Below, piece by piece: positions 1 through 6,539 of a DNA stretch of 14,520 bases. Numbering within the stretch: the first letter of the stretch is position 1; each line of letters starts with the position of its first letter. The notes under the pieces were generated by a model. It was not told the origin of the DNA and did not search any database. It saw nothing but the letters and a program-made list of their open reading frames with translations. The DNA comes from an uncultured Rubrobacteraceae bacterium (GTDB lineage Bacteria; Actinomycetota; Rubrobacteria; Rubrobacterales; Rubrobacteraceae), in the NCBI GenBank assembly GCA_902806015.1, contig CADCUZ010000032.1:1-14520 (forward strand), read 5' to 3'. The position numbers and the translations under genes were made by a program.

Positions 1-1
1 C

Positions 2-265
2 AGTGCGCTGTTGGCCGACGCGGTCGCGCTGTGGGCCATCGCCGCGCGCATCACCGAGTTCGGCTTCAGCCCGAACCGCGTGGCCGCCCTGGGTGAGAAC
101 GTGATTCTTCTGGTCAACCTGGCGTGGTCCGCCATGCTCTACATCCGCTTTCTGAGAGGGCGCGGGTCGTTCACGGACCTCGAAAGATGGCAGACGGATT
201 ACCTACCGGTCTACGCCGTGTGGGCGGCAATCGTCGTGATCGTTTTTCCGCCGGTGTTCGGGTAA
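2..265 (+). CDS. C-terminal part of a polytopic membrane protein (5' end outside window)
   Basis: The reading frame is open from the left edge and ends at a TAA, giving the last ~87 residues of a longer protein. Two clearly hydrophobic stretches are visible: one around ENVILLVNLAWSAMLYIRF and one at the very C-terminus (VYAVWAAIVVIVFPPVF). A shorter hydrophobic stretch lies at the left edge. Between them is a charged loop containing RITEFGFSPNRVAALG. The RIxEYGxTPNR-like phrase followed by membrane helices reminds me of the DUF4153 type of uncharacterised membrane proteins, but this is only a resemblance. No catalytic motif is visible, and I assign no function. The stop lies about 20 bases from the breakpoint of the truncated phosphatase on the other strand, so this gene may border the same scar. 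Confidence 0.6.
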   Translation, partial: SALLADAVALWAIAARITEFGFSPNRVAALGENVILLVNLAWSAMLYIRFLRGRGSFTDLERWQTDYLPVYAVWAAIVVIVFPPVFG

Positions 266-285
266 ATCTGACGGCCTTCGCGGAT

Positions 286-555
286 GGAAGCGACGCCGAG
301 CGTGAAAGGGTAGTCGGAGAAGATCGGCGCGCTCAGTACCCTGTTCCAGCTATACGCCACGCCTCCCCCCAAGACGAATCCCGCCGCAGCCGTCCCGCCC
401 AGGGCCAGGAATGTCCCGCGGCTAATGCGCCGGCCCCTACGAGGCCTCGCAAACCGTCTCCTCTGCTGCCTCACGATTCGCCGAAACTCGTCCACGCGTT
501 CTCGATTTCCTTTCTTGTTCGGTCGCCATTGCTTGGTGCTCTTGATCGCTTGCAT
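286..555 (-). pseudogene. phoD: PhoD-type alkaline phosphatase, N-terminal fragment only
   Basis: The frame starts at an ATG (553-555) and encodes a basic N-terminus. A twin-arginine export signal follows (RRISRGTFLALGGTAAAGF, about residues 42-60), then a linker and YPFTLGVAS (residues 82-90). In PhoD and related metallophosphatases the phrase FTLGVASGDP opens the mature domain and is followed by ~400 residues carrying the metal ligands. Here the match stops exactly after GVAS. The frame then runs on for 24 unrelated residues that are antisense to the neighbouring membrane-protein gene. The catalytic domain is therefore missing and the product cannot be an active phosphatase. An exported peptide is possible but unlikely. 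No strong ribosome binding site is seen. It lies downstream of, and parallel to, the broken pentapeptide gene. Confidence 0.75.
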
Positions 556-637
556 CGTTACGCGATCGCCGCGACCTGCAGGTTATCTTTGTTCCGACGG
601 GCGATGATTCGCGACGTCCCGCGCGCTCTCTTGCAAG

Positions 638-1327
638 CTAGTCGTGGGCCGTGCCGTCGGGCATGGTGGCGCCTTCGAGGGAGCTTGCCTGCTTCTCCAG
701 CTCCTCGGCGGTGACTCCGGTAGCACCCTCCAGGTTGGCCCCGCTCAAGTCGGCGCCTGTAAAGTCGGCGCCCTCCAGGTCGGCCTCACGCAGGTCGGCT
801 CGCTCGAGGTTAGCGTTCGACAGGTCGGCAGCGTTCAGGTAGGCGCTCTGAAGGATGACTTCCGGCAGGTCTGCCCCGTCGAGTTGGGCGCGGGCCAGGC
901 TGGCCCCATCCAATTCCTGCATCACCCAGGTGTTGGAGAGGTCGGCCTCAGTGAGGTCGGCCCCTTGCATGTAGTCTACCTCGTGGAGGTCAGCCCCGGC
1001 GAGGTTGGTGTTGGCGAGGCTGACGACGGGATCGGCGCCGTTCCTGCTGCCGGCCAGCCCCGACTCGGCGAGGAACGAGACCACTATACGCTTCTGGTCA
1101 TCTTCGGCCTCGCGCAACACCGCCAGGGTGCGCGCCCGCGCGAGGAAGCGCGACTCGTCGTCTTCTTCGGAATCGAGCAGCCCCTCGTCGATGAGTAGTA
1201 TTCCCATCTGTTCCAGGTACGTCTGCAACCTCTCTTCCTGCGCGCGCAGCTCGTCGGCGGCTACCTGCCTCTCCGCGCGCTCCTGCTCGAGCGTCCGCTG
1301 CTGCCTGCCTTGTTCGTAATTGAAGAG
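638..1327 (-). pseudogene. Pentapeptide-repeat protein, N-terminus lost
   Basis: About 229 codons survive. The first part is a charged, probably coiled-coil segment (LEQERAERQVAADELRAQEE). It is followed by a conserved-looking block, LQTYLEQMGILLIDEGL through RARTLAVL. The rest is a run of pentapeptide repeats of the A(D/N)LXX type, including GADLTEADL, NAADLSNANL, ERADLREADL and GADFTGADLSGANLEGA, ending in a short acidic tail. In this family the coiled part is normally preceded by one or two membrane helices. Here the frame upstream of ~1328 is only the antisense of a flavoprotein gene, so the membrane anchor is gone. The frame stays open to 1837, but that extension is not protein-like. Repeat proteins of this kind fold as a quadrilateral beta-helix; the target is unknown. 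An internal start near MGILLIDEG could still allow a soluble product. Confidence 0.75.
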
Positions 1328-1801
1328 GTAGGCTGCCTCAAGCCTGGCGCCACCGCCTACCTGGACGGCCCACACGGGGCGTTCACCATGGACCGCCACG
1401 ACAGCGCTCCCGGCTTCGTCTTTATCGGCGCCGGGGTCGGTATCACGCCGCTGATGAGCATGCTCCGCACGATGGCCGACCGGAACGACCCCAGGCCTTG
1501 TTACCTGTTCTTCGGTAACCGCGAGTGGGAGAACGTCGCTTTCCGCGAGGAGATCGAGGAGCTCAAGGGTAGGCTCAACCTGGAGGTAATGCACGTCCTT
1601 AGCCGTCCGCCCGAGGGCTGGGAGGGCGATAAAGGCCGTATCGGAGCAGCGGTGCTCGCGAGGCACCTGCCTGAGCGGTACAAGCGCCTGCAATACTTCA
1701 TCTGCGGCTCCGACTCGATGATGGACGCTACGGAGGACGCCCTGGTTCACCTCGGGGTACCCAAGAGGAGGGTCCACTCCGAGCGGTTCGGTATGGTTTG
1801 A
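1328..1801 (+). pseudogene. Ferric-reductase/ferredoxin-reductase-like flavoprotein, C-terminal NAD(P)-binding half
   Basis: The fragment begins close to LKPGATAYLDGPHGAF, which is the end of the FAD-binding barrel in this superfamily. It continues through the pyridine-nucleotide domain: the glycine motif in FIGAGVGITPLMSMLRTM, a FFGNRE segment, and the terminal ICGSDSMMDATEDALVHLG with HSERFGMV. It resembles the C-terminus of membrane ferric-reductase-like or NADPH-oxidase-like oxidoreductases that lack a 2Fe-2S domain. Everything upstream (membrane haem domain, most of the FAD domain and the start) is missing; the upstream DNA is the pentapeptide gene on the other strand. There is no plausible ribosome binding site at the frame's first possible start. 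A small membrane ORF follows 17 bases after its TGA, so the original operon's 3' end is preserved. Confidence 0.75.
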
Positions 1802-1818
1802 TTGCCGAGGGGTAAGAC

Positions 1819-1911
1819 ATGAGTCGAACTTACACAACCGTCTTCACGGTACTAACTACGGCGCTGCTGATCCTAGTTTGCATCCTCTTCGCTTTGGGTC
1901 AGGGTGGATAA
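1819..1911 (+). CDS. 30-residue single-helix membrane peptide
   Basis: This is a short ORF: MSRTYTTVFTVLTTALLILV then CILFALGQGG. It has an ATG start, a very good ribosome binding site (GAGGGG at 1807-1812, 6-base spacer) and a TAA stop. Nearly all of it is one hydrophobic segment after a short polar N-terminus (MSRT), followed by a GQGG tail. That fits a one-pass membrane peptide. It follows the truncated flavoprotein gene by 17 bases in the same direction and precedes the terminator at 2007-2040, so it reads as the last gene of that operon. I do not recognise the family. It might be a small partner of the membrane reductase. With its partner cut, it may now be an orphan. Confidence 0.55.
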   Translation: MSRTYTTVFTVLTTALLILVCILFALGQGG

Positions 1912-2006
1912 AGCCCCGAGGTCCGGTTGGCCGCATCGCCGGCACTTAGATCACCTTCCGAACAGACGCCTTGCTCGATCTCTGCTGCTTCTGGCCGCCT
2001 CTCCTG

Positions 2007-2040
2007 TAGCCCGAGAGACGGGCTAGCTTCGAGCTTTTTT
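2007..2040 (+). terminator. Intrinsic terminator of the flavoprotein/peptide operon
   Basis: A perfect 7-bp stem (TAGCCCG, loop AGAGA, CGGGCTA) is followed by a smaller AGCT-TCG-AGCT hairpin and a run of six T. The T-run lies only on the + strand side, so it would stop + strand transcripts. It ends at the base next to the stop codon of the CBS gene on the other strand. Confidence 0.65.
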
Positions 2041-2703
2041 CTACCTCCGTTCGAGGTAGCGTCCGGAGGAGCCGGTCGACTCGGTGGAGGTAACGGTATA
2101 GCCGGCGTCACTTAGGCTCGCGGCGATGCTCGTGGGGTCGGTGGTTTCGAGGCGGAGCACTATGGTACGGTAGGCTTCACGGCTGGCCGGGCCAAGGAAG
2201 ACGCCAGATATGTTGACGTGCCGGTCCCGGATGACCTCGGTTATGCTCGCCAGCTGGCCGGGCTCGTTTGGGACCTCGACCTCGACCCAGCTCCCTTCCC
2301 CGTGCGCCCCGGTGAGTTCCACGAGGGTGCGCACGAGGTCCGAGGAGGTGATGATGCCGACCAGCTCGTCGTCAGCGACCACGGGCAGACAGTTGAACCT
2401 GTTCTCGTAGATCACCTTCGCCGCATGCTCTATGGTGTCGAGAGGATGCGCCGTGACGACTCCGGTGCTCATCATGTCCCGTATCCGTACCCACCCTAGA
2501 GTGTTCTCCTCGTCGGTCGTGGCCCTTGGCGGGCTCAAGTCCCTCAAGTCCCGATCCGAGACTATACCGACCATGCGCCCACTCTCTATAACGGGCAGAT
2601 GCCGAATGTTCCTCTCCCTGCACAGCCCCCACGCTCGGGCGGCGCTCTCCTCCGGCCCGACCGTCACCACGTCCCGCGTCATGGCATCCCGTACCCGCAG
2701 CAT
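2041..2703 (-). CDS. CBS-CBS-ACT regulatory protein (AcuB-like)
   Basis: 220 residues. Two CBS domains come first (about residues 1-57 and 75-130), with the typical VGIVSDRDLR and VGIITSSDLVRTL ends. An ACT domain follows (about 138-210), beginning VEVEVPNEPGQLASITEVIR. CBS pairs bind adenine nucleotides (AMP, ATP, SAM or NAD in known cases), and ACT domains usually bind amino acids, so this is a ligand-sensing cytoplasmic protein. The same order is found in AcuB-type proteins named after Bacillus acetoin utilisation, but no acetoin genes are nearby, so I do not use the gene name. The start is secure: AGGAGG lies 7 bases before the ATG (TAGGAGGAAGAGCGATG). It is monocistronic and divergent from the quinone oxidoreductase. 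It looks intact. Confidence 0.88.
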   Translation of the reverse strand: MLRVRDAMTRDVVTVGPEESAARAWGLCRERNIRHLPVIESGRMVGIVSDRDLRDLSPPRATTDEENTLGWVRIRDMMSTGVVTAHPLDTIEHAAKVIYENRFNCLPVVADDELVGIITSSDLVRTLVELTGAHGEGSWVEVEVPNEPGQLASITEVIRDRHVNISGVFLGPASREAYRTIVLRLETTDPTSIAASLSDAGYTVTSTESTGSSGRYLERR

Positions 2704-2790
2704 CGCTCTTCCTCCTACGTCACGCTTGTATCCGGGGACTCCGCCCTGAGCTTACCAGCGGCCCAAGACCCGCGCCAGCAAGGATGCGAG

Positions 2791-2809
2791 CGCCTGGCCT
2801 CGCCAGGCG
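2791..2809. promoter_or_regulatory. Perfect hairpin/inverted repeat between divergent genes
   Basis: CGCCTGGC, a 3-base loop CTC, then GCCAGGCG: an 8-bp perfect inverted repeat. It lies 51 bases before the quinone oxidoreductase start and 88 bases before the CBS gene start. It could be an operator or an RNA hairpin in the + strand leader. No regulator gene sits next to it, so the role is open. Confidence 0.35.
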
Positions 2810-2859
2810 AGAGTTGATAAGCTCGGAGCTTCACAGGGAGAGTAGAAGGAGGCCCCGAC

Positions 2860-3849
2860 ATGCGCGCCTGGCAGGTACACGAACTCGGAGACCCTTGGGA
2901 AGTTCTGAAGCTCGAGGAGGTGGAAGAACCGGAGCCCGGTCCGGGTGAAGTGGTCGTCGAGGTCGAAGCGGCGGCCCTGAACTTCTTCGACACCCTGCTG
3001 TGCCGGGGCGAGTACCAGGAGCGCCCCGAGCTTCCGTTTACGCCGGGAGGGGAGGCTACGGGTACCATAGTCGCGGTCGGGGACGGCGTGGATCTAGAAG
3101 AGGGCTTGCGCGTAATCGCCACGCCCTTCCCGAGCGGCGGCTACGCCGAAAAGGTCACCGTCCCGGCCCAGGGCGGTGTCTTCCCCATCCCCGATACCAT
3201 GCCTCCCGAGGCCGCCGCCGCCCTGCACGTCGCCTACCAGAGCGCCTTCTTCGGCCTGCACCACCGCGCGAACCTCTCCGAGGGCGAGACGGTCCTGGTG
3301 CATGCGGGCGCGGGCGGCGTGGGCTCGGCGGCCATACAGATCGCAAGAGCGGCCGGAGCACGCGTCATCTCCACCGCCGGAGGTGCCGAGAAGGTCGGGA
3401 TCTGCCGCAAGCTCGGGGCCGAGATCGCCGTGGACTACGAGGAGGAGAACTTCGTGGACGTCGTCAAGGAAGCGACCGAAGGCCGAGGGGCGGACGTCAT
3501 CTTCGACCCCGTCGGCGGCGACATCTTCGACCTCTCACGCAGGTGCGTCGCCTTCGAGGGGCGCATCGTCATCGTAGGCTTCACCGGCGGCAGGATCGCC
3601 GACGCCCCCACCAACCACCTCCTCGTAAAAAACTACTCGGTCGTCGGCCTCCACTGGGGCCTCTACAACAAGAAAATACCCGAGCTCGTCGCCAACACCC
3701 ACGACGCCCTAATCCGGCTCTACGAGGAAGGCAAGATCGACCCGCTAATATTCGAAACGGTCCCCTTCGAAGAGGTACCGCAGAAGCTAGAGCTCCTGTC
3801 GACCCGCAAGACTTACGGCAAGCTGGTCACGAAGCCTTCGGCTTCGTAG
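2860..3849 (+). CDS. NADPH:quinone oxidoreductase, zinc-free MDR family
   Basis: 329 residues, the usual length for single-subunit quinone oxidoreductases of the medium-chain dehydrogenase/reductase superfamily. The GroES-like N-terminal domain covers about residues 1-120 (LNFFDTLLCRGEYQERPELPF, then GGEATGTIVAVG). The Rossmann domain carries HAGAGGVGSAAIQIARAAGA (about 148-167) for NADPH. There are no structural or catalytic zinc cysteines, as expected for this subgroup. The protein ends with FEEVPQKLELLSTRKTYGKL, the standard C-terminal block. It would reduce quinones or alpha,beta-unsaturated carbonyls in the cytoplasm. The start is supported by AAGGAGG at 2846-2852, 7 bases before the ATG. 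It appears to be transcribed alone, and a hairpin overlaps its stop codon. The physiological substrate cannot be told from sequence. Confidence 0.9.
   Translation: MRAWQVHELGDPWEVLKLEEVEEPEPGPGEVVVEVEAAALNFFDTLLCRGEYQERPELPFTPGGEATGTIVAVGDGVDLEEGLRVIATPFPSGGYAEKVTVPAQGGVFPIPDTMPPEAAAALHVAYQSAFFGLHHRANLSEGETVLVHAGAGGVGSAAIQIARAAGARVISTAGGAEKVGICRKLGAEIAVDYEEENFVDVVKEATEGRGADVIFDPVGGDIFDLSRRCVAFEGRIVIVGFTGGRIADAPTNHLLVKNYSVVGLHWGLYNKKIPELVANTHDALIRLYEEGKIDPLIFETVPFEEVPQKLELLSTRKTYGKLVTKPSAS
3829..3847 (+). terminator. Hairpin across the stop codon of the quinone oxidoreductase gene
   Basis: ACGAAGCC, loop TTC, GGCTTCGT: a perfect 8-bp stem that ends on the first base of the TAG stop (3847-3849). 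No T-run follows, so it is at best a U-poor terminator or a 3' end stabiliser. Confidence 0.4.
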
Positions 3850-3852
3850 CTG

Positions 3853-3873
3853 TCAGCGGTCAGCTATCAGCTT
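3853..3873. repeat. Three tandem heptamers TCAGCNN
   Basis: TCAGCGG TCAGCTA TCAGCTT lie in a row directly after the quinone oxidoreductase stop, preceded by a related GTAGCTG. A 7-base period with a fixed TCAGC core suggests a slippage-prone intergenic heptamer repeat. No function is assigned. Confidence 0.55.
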
Positions 3874-3900
3874 GCTTCGGCATCGCTCCTGGTCGCTTGA

Positions 3901-3920
3901 GCGAGTCGGCGCCGGCTCGC
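3901..3920. repeat. Near-perfect 20-bp palindrome
   Basis: GCGAGTCGGCGCCGGCTCGC matches its own reverse complement at 18 of 20 positions. As RNA it gives an 8-bp stem with one G-U pair and a GCGC loop. It sits 51 bases after the quinone oxidoreductase stop and may serve as a U-less terminator or as part of a mobile-element remnant. Confidence 0.4.
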
Positions 3921-3949
3921 AGTACGCTGCCAGAGCAATCGTGGCGCCG

Positions 3950-4090
3950 GCCCCAAACCTCGCCGTAAAGGCGGGGTTCTGTCGGACTCTTGGTGAAGCG
4001 GTGCGTCCCCTCCTGAATCGGTCCTCCGGTGGTCTTCGGGCGGCCAGCATCCTCGCCCGCAACAGATCTAACCCCGCCCGACCATAGCGG
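3950..4090 (-). mobile_element. Possible IS200/IS605-type (TnpB) right-end remnant
   Basis: On the - strand there is a hairpin AACCCCGCC-TTTAC-GGCGAGGTT (positions 3956-3978; 9 bp with one G-U pair). This is the style of subterminal hairpin found at ends of IS200/IS605 elements. Upstream on the same strand, one frame reads TTGGPIQEGTHRF then SPTEPRLYGEV into the hairpin, which looks like the disordered tail of a TnpB gene read through its end. No transposase catalytic part is present. The assignment rests on hairpin style and tail character only. Confidence 0.28.
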
Positions 4091-4232
4091 GCCGCCACGA
4101 GAAACGTTTTCTCTCCCTACCCAAATGGTCAAAGGCCGGCCCGCAGTGTAAAGCCGACGCGACGAGCGACGCGACGACGAGGAAGGCGACGAGGCTTGTG
4201 TACACGGTACCTCGGTGCATGATGCGGTACAT
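4068..4232 (-). CDS. Possible 54-residue protein with one hydrophobic segment
   Basis: The ATG at 4230-4232 has a good ribosome binding site (AAGGAG, in ACGAAGGAGAACGTCATG). The product begins MYRIMHRGTVYTS, has a hydrophobic stretch LVAFLVVASLVASAL (about residues 14-28), then HCGPAF and a basic tail. It could be a small membrane or exported peptide. Against it, the second half overlaps the putative IS end and looks low in information (RKRFSWRPAMVGRG). The frame also continues upstream into the oxidoreductase remnant, so the ORF may be chance. I do not recognise a family. Confidence 0.3.
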   Translation of the reverse strand: MYRIMHRGTVYTSLVAFLVVASLVASALHCGPAFDHLGRERKRFSWRPAMVGRG

Positions 4233-4329
4233 GACGTTCTCCTTCGTGGTATCGTTTCCCTGTGGTCTTCCGTCCCGTCGACGACCTCGTGGCGGCATCC
4301 CCGGCGGCTCGTGACCGCGCTCGCGATCG

Positions 4330-4484
4330 GATGGTGAGGAAGATCTTGCCGCAAGCGCGTCCCCATCCGTGGTAGGCCAAAGCTTCGTCCGGCGAGTCGA
4401 AGGCGCAGTGCGATCGACCAGAACCTCCGTCCCGGCGTCGTCGACGCGGCCGACGATCTTCTTGAGCCGGCTCGCGTCGGACAT
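4330..4484 (-). pseudogene. Frameshifted C-terminus of an MDR/alcohol-dehydrogenase-like oxidoreductase
   Basis: Two adjoining frames together give a recognisable C-terminal block of NADP-dependent MDR oxidoreductases. One frame reads DASRLKKIVGRVDDAGTEVLVDR (4479-4410 or so). The next reads CAFDSPDEALAYHGWGRACG then KIFLTI (about 4407-4330). In intact relatives the order is helix, LVDAG, VDR, FPLDEAAEAH, then GKIVLTV at the end. The frame change lies near 4408-4412. Nothing resembling the GroES or Rossmann domains is found upstream, so this is an isolated remnant. It is a different gene from the intact quinone oxidoreductase at 2860. The call rests on a short match and is tentative. Confidence 0.45.
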
Positions 4485-4606
4485 GCGGGAGGGAAGCTGC
4501 CGTCACGTCGTGCGCCCTGGCCGACGCCCCGGACTGCACGTCGGTCTCGAGTGGCCGAAGATCCGCGGGCCCGTCTGCCGGGCTTGAACCGTCTACGCTT
4601 CCACCC

Positions 4607-4638
4607 GGGGCACTCTCCGCCCACGCGGAGAGCGCCCC
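4607..4638 (-). terminator. Long stable hairpin downstream of the SDR operon
   Basis: GGGGC-A-CTCTCCGC, loop CCAC, GCGGAGAG-C-GCCCC: 13 paired bases with a single A/C mismatch. It begins 26 bases after the stop codon of the short-chain dehydrogenase gene on the - strand. There is no T-run, so it may be a U-independent terminator, but the position is right. Confidence 0.55.
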
Positions 4639-4664
4639 GAACCCGCCGTTGGCGCCGCCGATAA

Positions 4665-5579
4665 CTATCCCCGTGCGTTGTTGGGGTTCCGCGCGGCCGG
4701 GCTGAGCAGGTCGGTGAGGCCGATCCGGTCATAGAAGCGCGCGCGGATCTCGTCGCCGACCGCGTTCACCGTCGAGGCGCCGTCGTCGGAGGGGTCGACG
4801 TGGACGCGGAAGGGACGCTGCCCCTTGGGCAGGTCGACGACGCGCGCGATCTGCGCGGCGACCTCGTGCGGGTCGGCGTCGTCCGGCTCCAACTCGGCCA
4901 GGCTCTCGCCCACCCGGTCCATCAGACCGCCGTAGCGAGCCTCGTAGGCCCGTGCCACGGCGTCGTCCTCCGGATGGCCGGCGTGGGCGAAGTGGTTCGT
5001 CCCCGACGTGAAGGCGCCGGGGAGGATGATCACCGTGTCGATGCCGAACCGCGCGAGCTCGACGGAGTAGCTGACGGCGAGCGAGTCCTCCGCGGCCTTG
5101 GCCGCGAAGTAGGGGCCGAGGTACGGCGGGGTGCCGCCGCGGGTGCTGGTGGAGCCCACCCAGACGAGCAGGCCGTCGCCCTGCTCGCGCAGGTGCGGCA
5201 GCGCCGCGCGGTTCAGCCGCTGCGTGGAGAGGACGTTCGTGTCGTAGATCTCCGTGATCTGCTCGATGGTGAAGGCCTCCGTAGGCCCGAGGACCATGTG
5301 GCCGGCGTTGTGGACTACCACGTCGATGCGGCCCTGGTCGGCGATGACCTCCGCGACGGCCGCGTCGACCGAGTCCTGATCCGAAACGTCCATCTCGATC
5401 AGACGGAGGTCGACGTTGTTCGACGACGCGTAGTCGCGCGCGGCGGCGGCGGCCTCGGTGTTGCGTCTGCCGGTGTTGCGCATCCCAGCGTAGACGACGT
5501 GACCGGCGTCGGCAAGCTCGCGCGCGGTCATGGCGCCGAACCCGCTGGACGCGCCGCTGATGACGATTACCTTGCTCAT
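4665..5579 (-). CDS. Short-chain dehydrogenase/reductase (304 aa, extended C-terminus)
   Basis: A Rossmann-fold SDR. The cofactor loop is SGASSGFG (residues 8-15), followed by MDV (63-65), HNAG (90-93), catalytic Ser143 in VGSTST, and Tyr157/Lys161 in PYFAAKAAED. All four SDR signatures are therefore present. The C-terminal ~60 residues (from about LAELEPDDADPHEVAAQIAR) form a longer tail than in classical 250-residue SDRs, as in the ketoreductase-like group with a P-F-R-hVD segment. The start is fixed by AAGGAG 8 bases before the ATG. It lies 76 bases behind a second SDR gene on the same strand and is probably co-transcribed from the promoter at about 6550-6580 under TetR control. The substrate is unknown; a small carbonyl or alcohol is likely. 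Confidence 0.88.
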   Translation of the reverse strand: MSKVIVISGASSGFGAMTARELADAGHVVYAGMRNTGRRNTEAAAAARDYASSNNVDLRLIEMDVSDQDSVDAAVAEVIADQGRIDVVVHNAGHMVLGPTEAFTIEQITEIYDTNVLSTQRLNRAALPHLREQGDGLLVWVGSTSTRGGTPPYLGPYFAAKAAEDSLAVSYSVELARFGIDTVIILPGAFTSGTNHFAHAGHPEDDAVARAYEARYGGLMDRVGESLAELEPDDADPHEVAAQIARVVDLPKGQRPFRVHVDPSDDGASTVNAVGDEIRARFYDRIGLTDLLSPAARNPNNARG

Positions 5580-5605
5580 GGTGCTGCTCTCCTTCGCTCT
5601 CTGTG

Positions 5606-5627
5606 TGTGCGGTCGCTGTGCGGTCGC
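5606..5627. repeat. Tandem 11-bp duplication in the spacer between the two SDR genes
   Basis: TGTGCGGTCGC occurs twice without a gap, about 27 bases upstream of the start codon of the downstream SDR gene. It leaves the ribosome binding site intact. It looks like a recent slippage duplication. Confidence 0.6.
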
Positions 5628-5655
5628 GCTCTGCCAGCCCGGCGGCAGGAGCGCC

Positions 5656-6390
5656 CTAGATGGCGCCCCCGTTGGCGTAGACGGTCTGGCCGTTGACCCA
5701 GCGTCCCGGCCCGGCGAGGAACGACACCACCTCGGCGATGTCCTCCGGCTCCCCCAGCCTCTTCATGGGATTCAGGCTCGCTATGTGCTCGATCGTCTCC
5801 TGGTCCTTGCCGTCCAAAAACAAGGGCGTCACCACCGGCCCCGGCGCCACGGCGTTGACCGTGATGTCGCGGCCCCTGAGCTCGCGGGCGAGGATCAGGT
5901 TGATGGCCTCCACCGCGCCCTTGGTGGCCGCATAGGCCGCGTAGGTCGGCTGCTGCAGCTTCATCACTGACGAGGAGAAGTTGACGATCGCGCCGCCCTC
6001 GCGCACCCGCCTGGCGGCGAGCTGGGTGATGACGAAGGTGCCCCGGATGTTGGTGCGGTGCATCCGGTCGAGGTCGTCCAGATCGAAGTCTACGAGGGGA
6101 GCCAGGAGCATGATGCCGGCGGTGTTCACGACGACGTCGATACCGCCGAAGTTCTGCTCGACGGCGTCGAAGGCCTCCGCCATGTCCCGCTCGTCCGCGA
6201 TGTCGCCGCCCACGGCCATCGCCCGGCCGCCGGCGGCGATGATCTCCTCGACTGCCTCGTCGGCCCTGGTCTTATTGCCGGCGTAGTGCACGGCGACGGC
6301 CATGCCGTCCCGGGCGAGCCGCTCGGAGGTGGCGCGGCCGATGCCGCCAGAGCCTCCGGTGACGAGCGCGACGCGTATGCCTTCAACCAT
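5656..6390 (-). CDS. Classical short-chain dehydrogenase/reductase (FabG-like, 244 aa)
   Basis: Cofactor loop TGGSGGIG (residues 11-18), NTAG (89-92, with Thr replacing the more usual second Asn), Asn114 in RTNIRGTF, Ser139-141 in NFSSS, and Tyr153/Lys157 in YAAYAATKGA. The Asn-Ser-Tyr-Lys tetrad is complete. The C-terminus FLAGPGRWVNGQTVYANGGAI is the usual FabG-like oligomer block. The frame is open up to 6552, but the true start is the ATG at 6388-6390, preceded by AAGGAG with a 7-base spacer. It is the first gene of a two-SDR transcript, divergent from a TetR gene 229 bases away. An NAD(P)H-dependent oxidoreductase of unknown substrate. A role in lipid synthesis is unlikely given the TetR context. 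Confidence 0.9.
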   Translation of the reverse strand: MVEGIRVALVTGGSGGIGRATSERLARDGMAVAVHYAGNKTRADEAVEEIIAAGGRAMAVGGDIADERDMAEAFDAVEQNFGGIDVVVNTAGIMLLAPLVDFDLDDLDRMHRTNIRGTFVITQLAARRVREGGAIVNFSSSVMKLQQPTYAAYAATKGAVEAINLILARELRGRDITVNAVAPGPVVTPLFLDGKDQETIEHIASLNPMKRLGEPEDIAEVVSFLAGPGRWVNGQTVYANGGAI

Positions 6391-6539
6391 TTGTTCTCTC
6401 CTTAAAATAACGGGGGCTGATTTCCGTAACATCCGTTGCCGGCCGCGGTGGAGCCGGTGACGAAGACCGTCTAGGACAAGATGCTCTCCTTTCTCGTCTA
6501 TCGCCGGGCCGAGTTCTGCAAACTCTCCGTACGATGTGT

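Noticed and set aside
638..1198. Repetitive + strand sequence (recurring GGTCGG units), which first looked like a DNA repeat array.
   Set aside because: The periodicity is 15 bases and is explained by the pentapeptide repeats encoded on the - strand.
1328..1837. The - strand frame of the pentapeptide protein continues to an upstream start at 1837, giving a 399-residue protein.
   Set aside because: The extra ~170 residues are the exact antisense of a clearly recognisable flavoprotein domain and have no protein character of their own.
4600..4680. A frame reading IVIGGANGGFGALSA just past the SDR stop, resembling a nucleotide-binding loop.
   Set aside because: It overlaps the SDR stop and the terminator hairpin, and nothing downstream in that frame continues a Rossmann fold. 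Probably chance, or too decayed to name.
3860..4732. A 290-residue - strand frame over the gene-poor region.
   Set aside because: Its translation is Arg/Ser/Pro-rich without a fold signature. Short meaningful stretches in it are explained by the putative IS tail.
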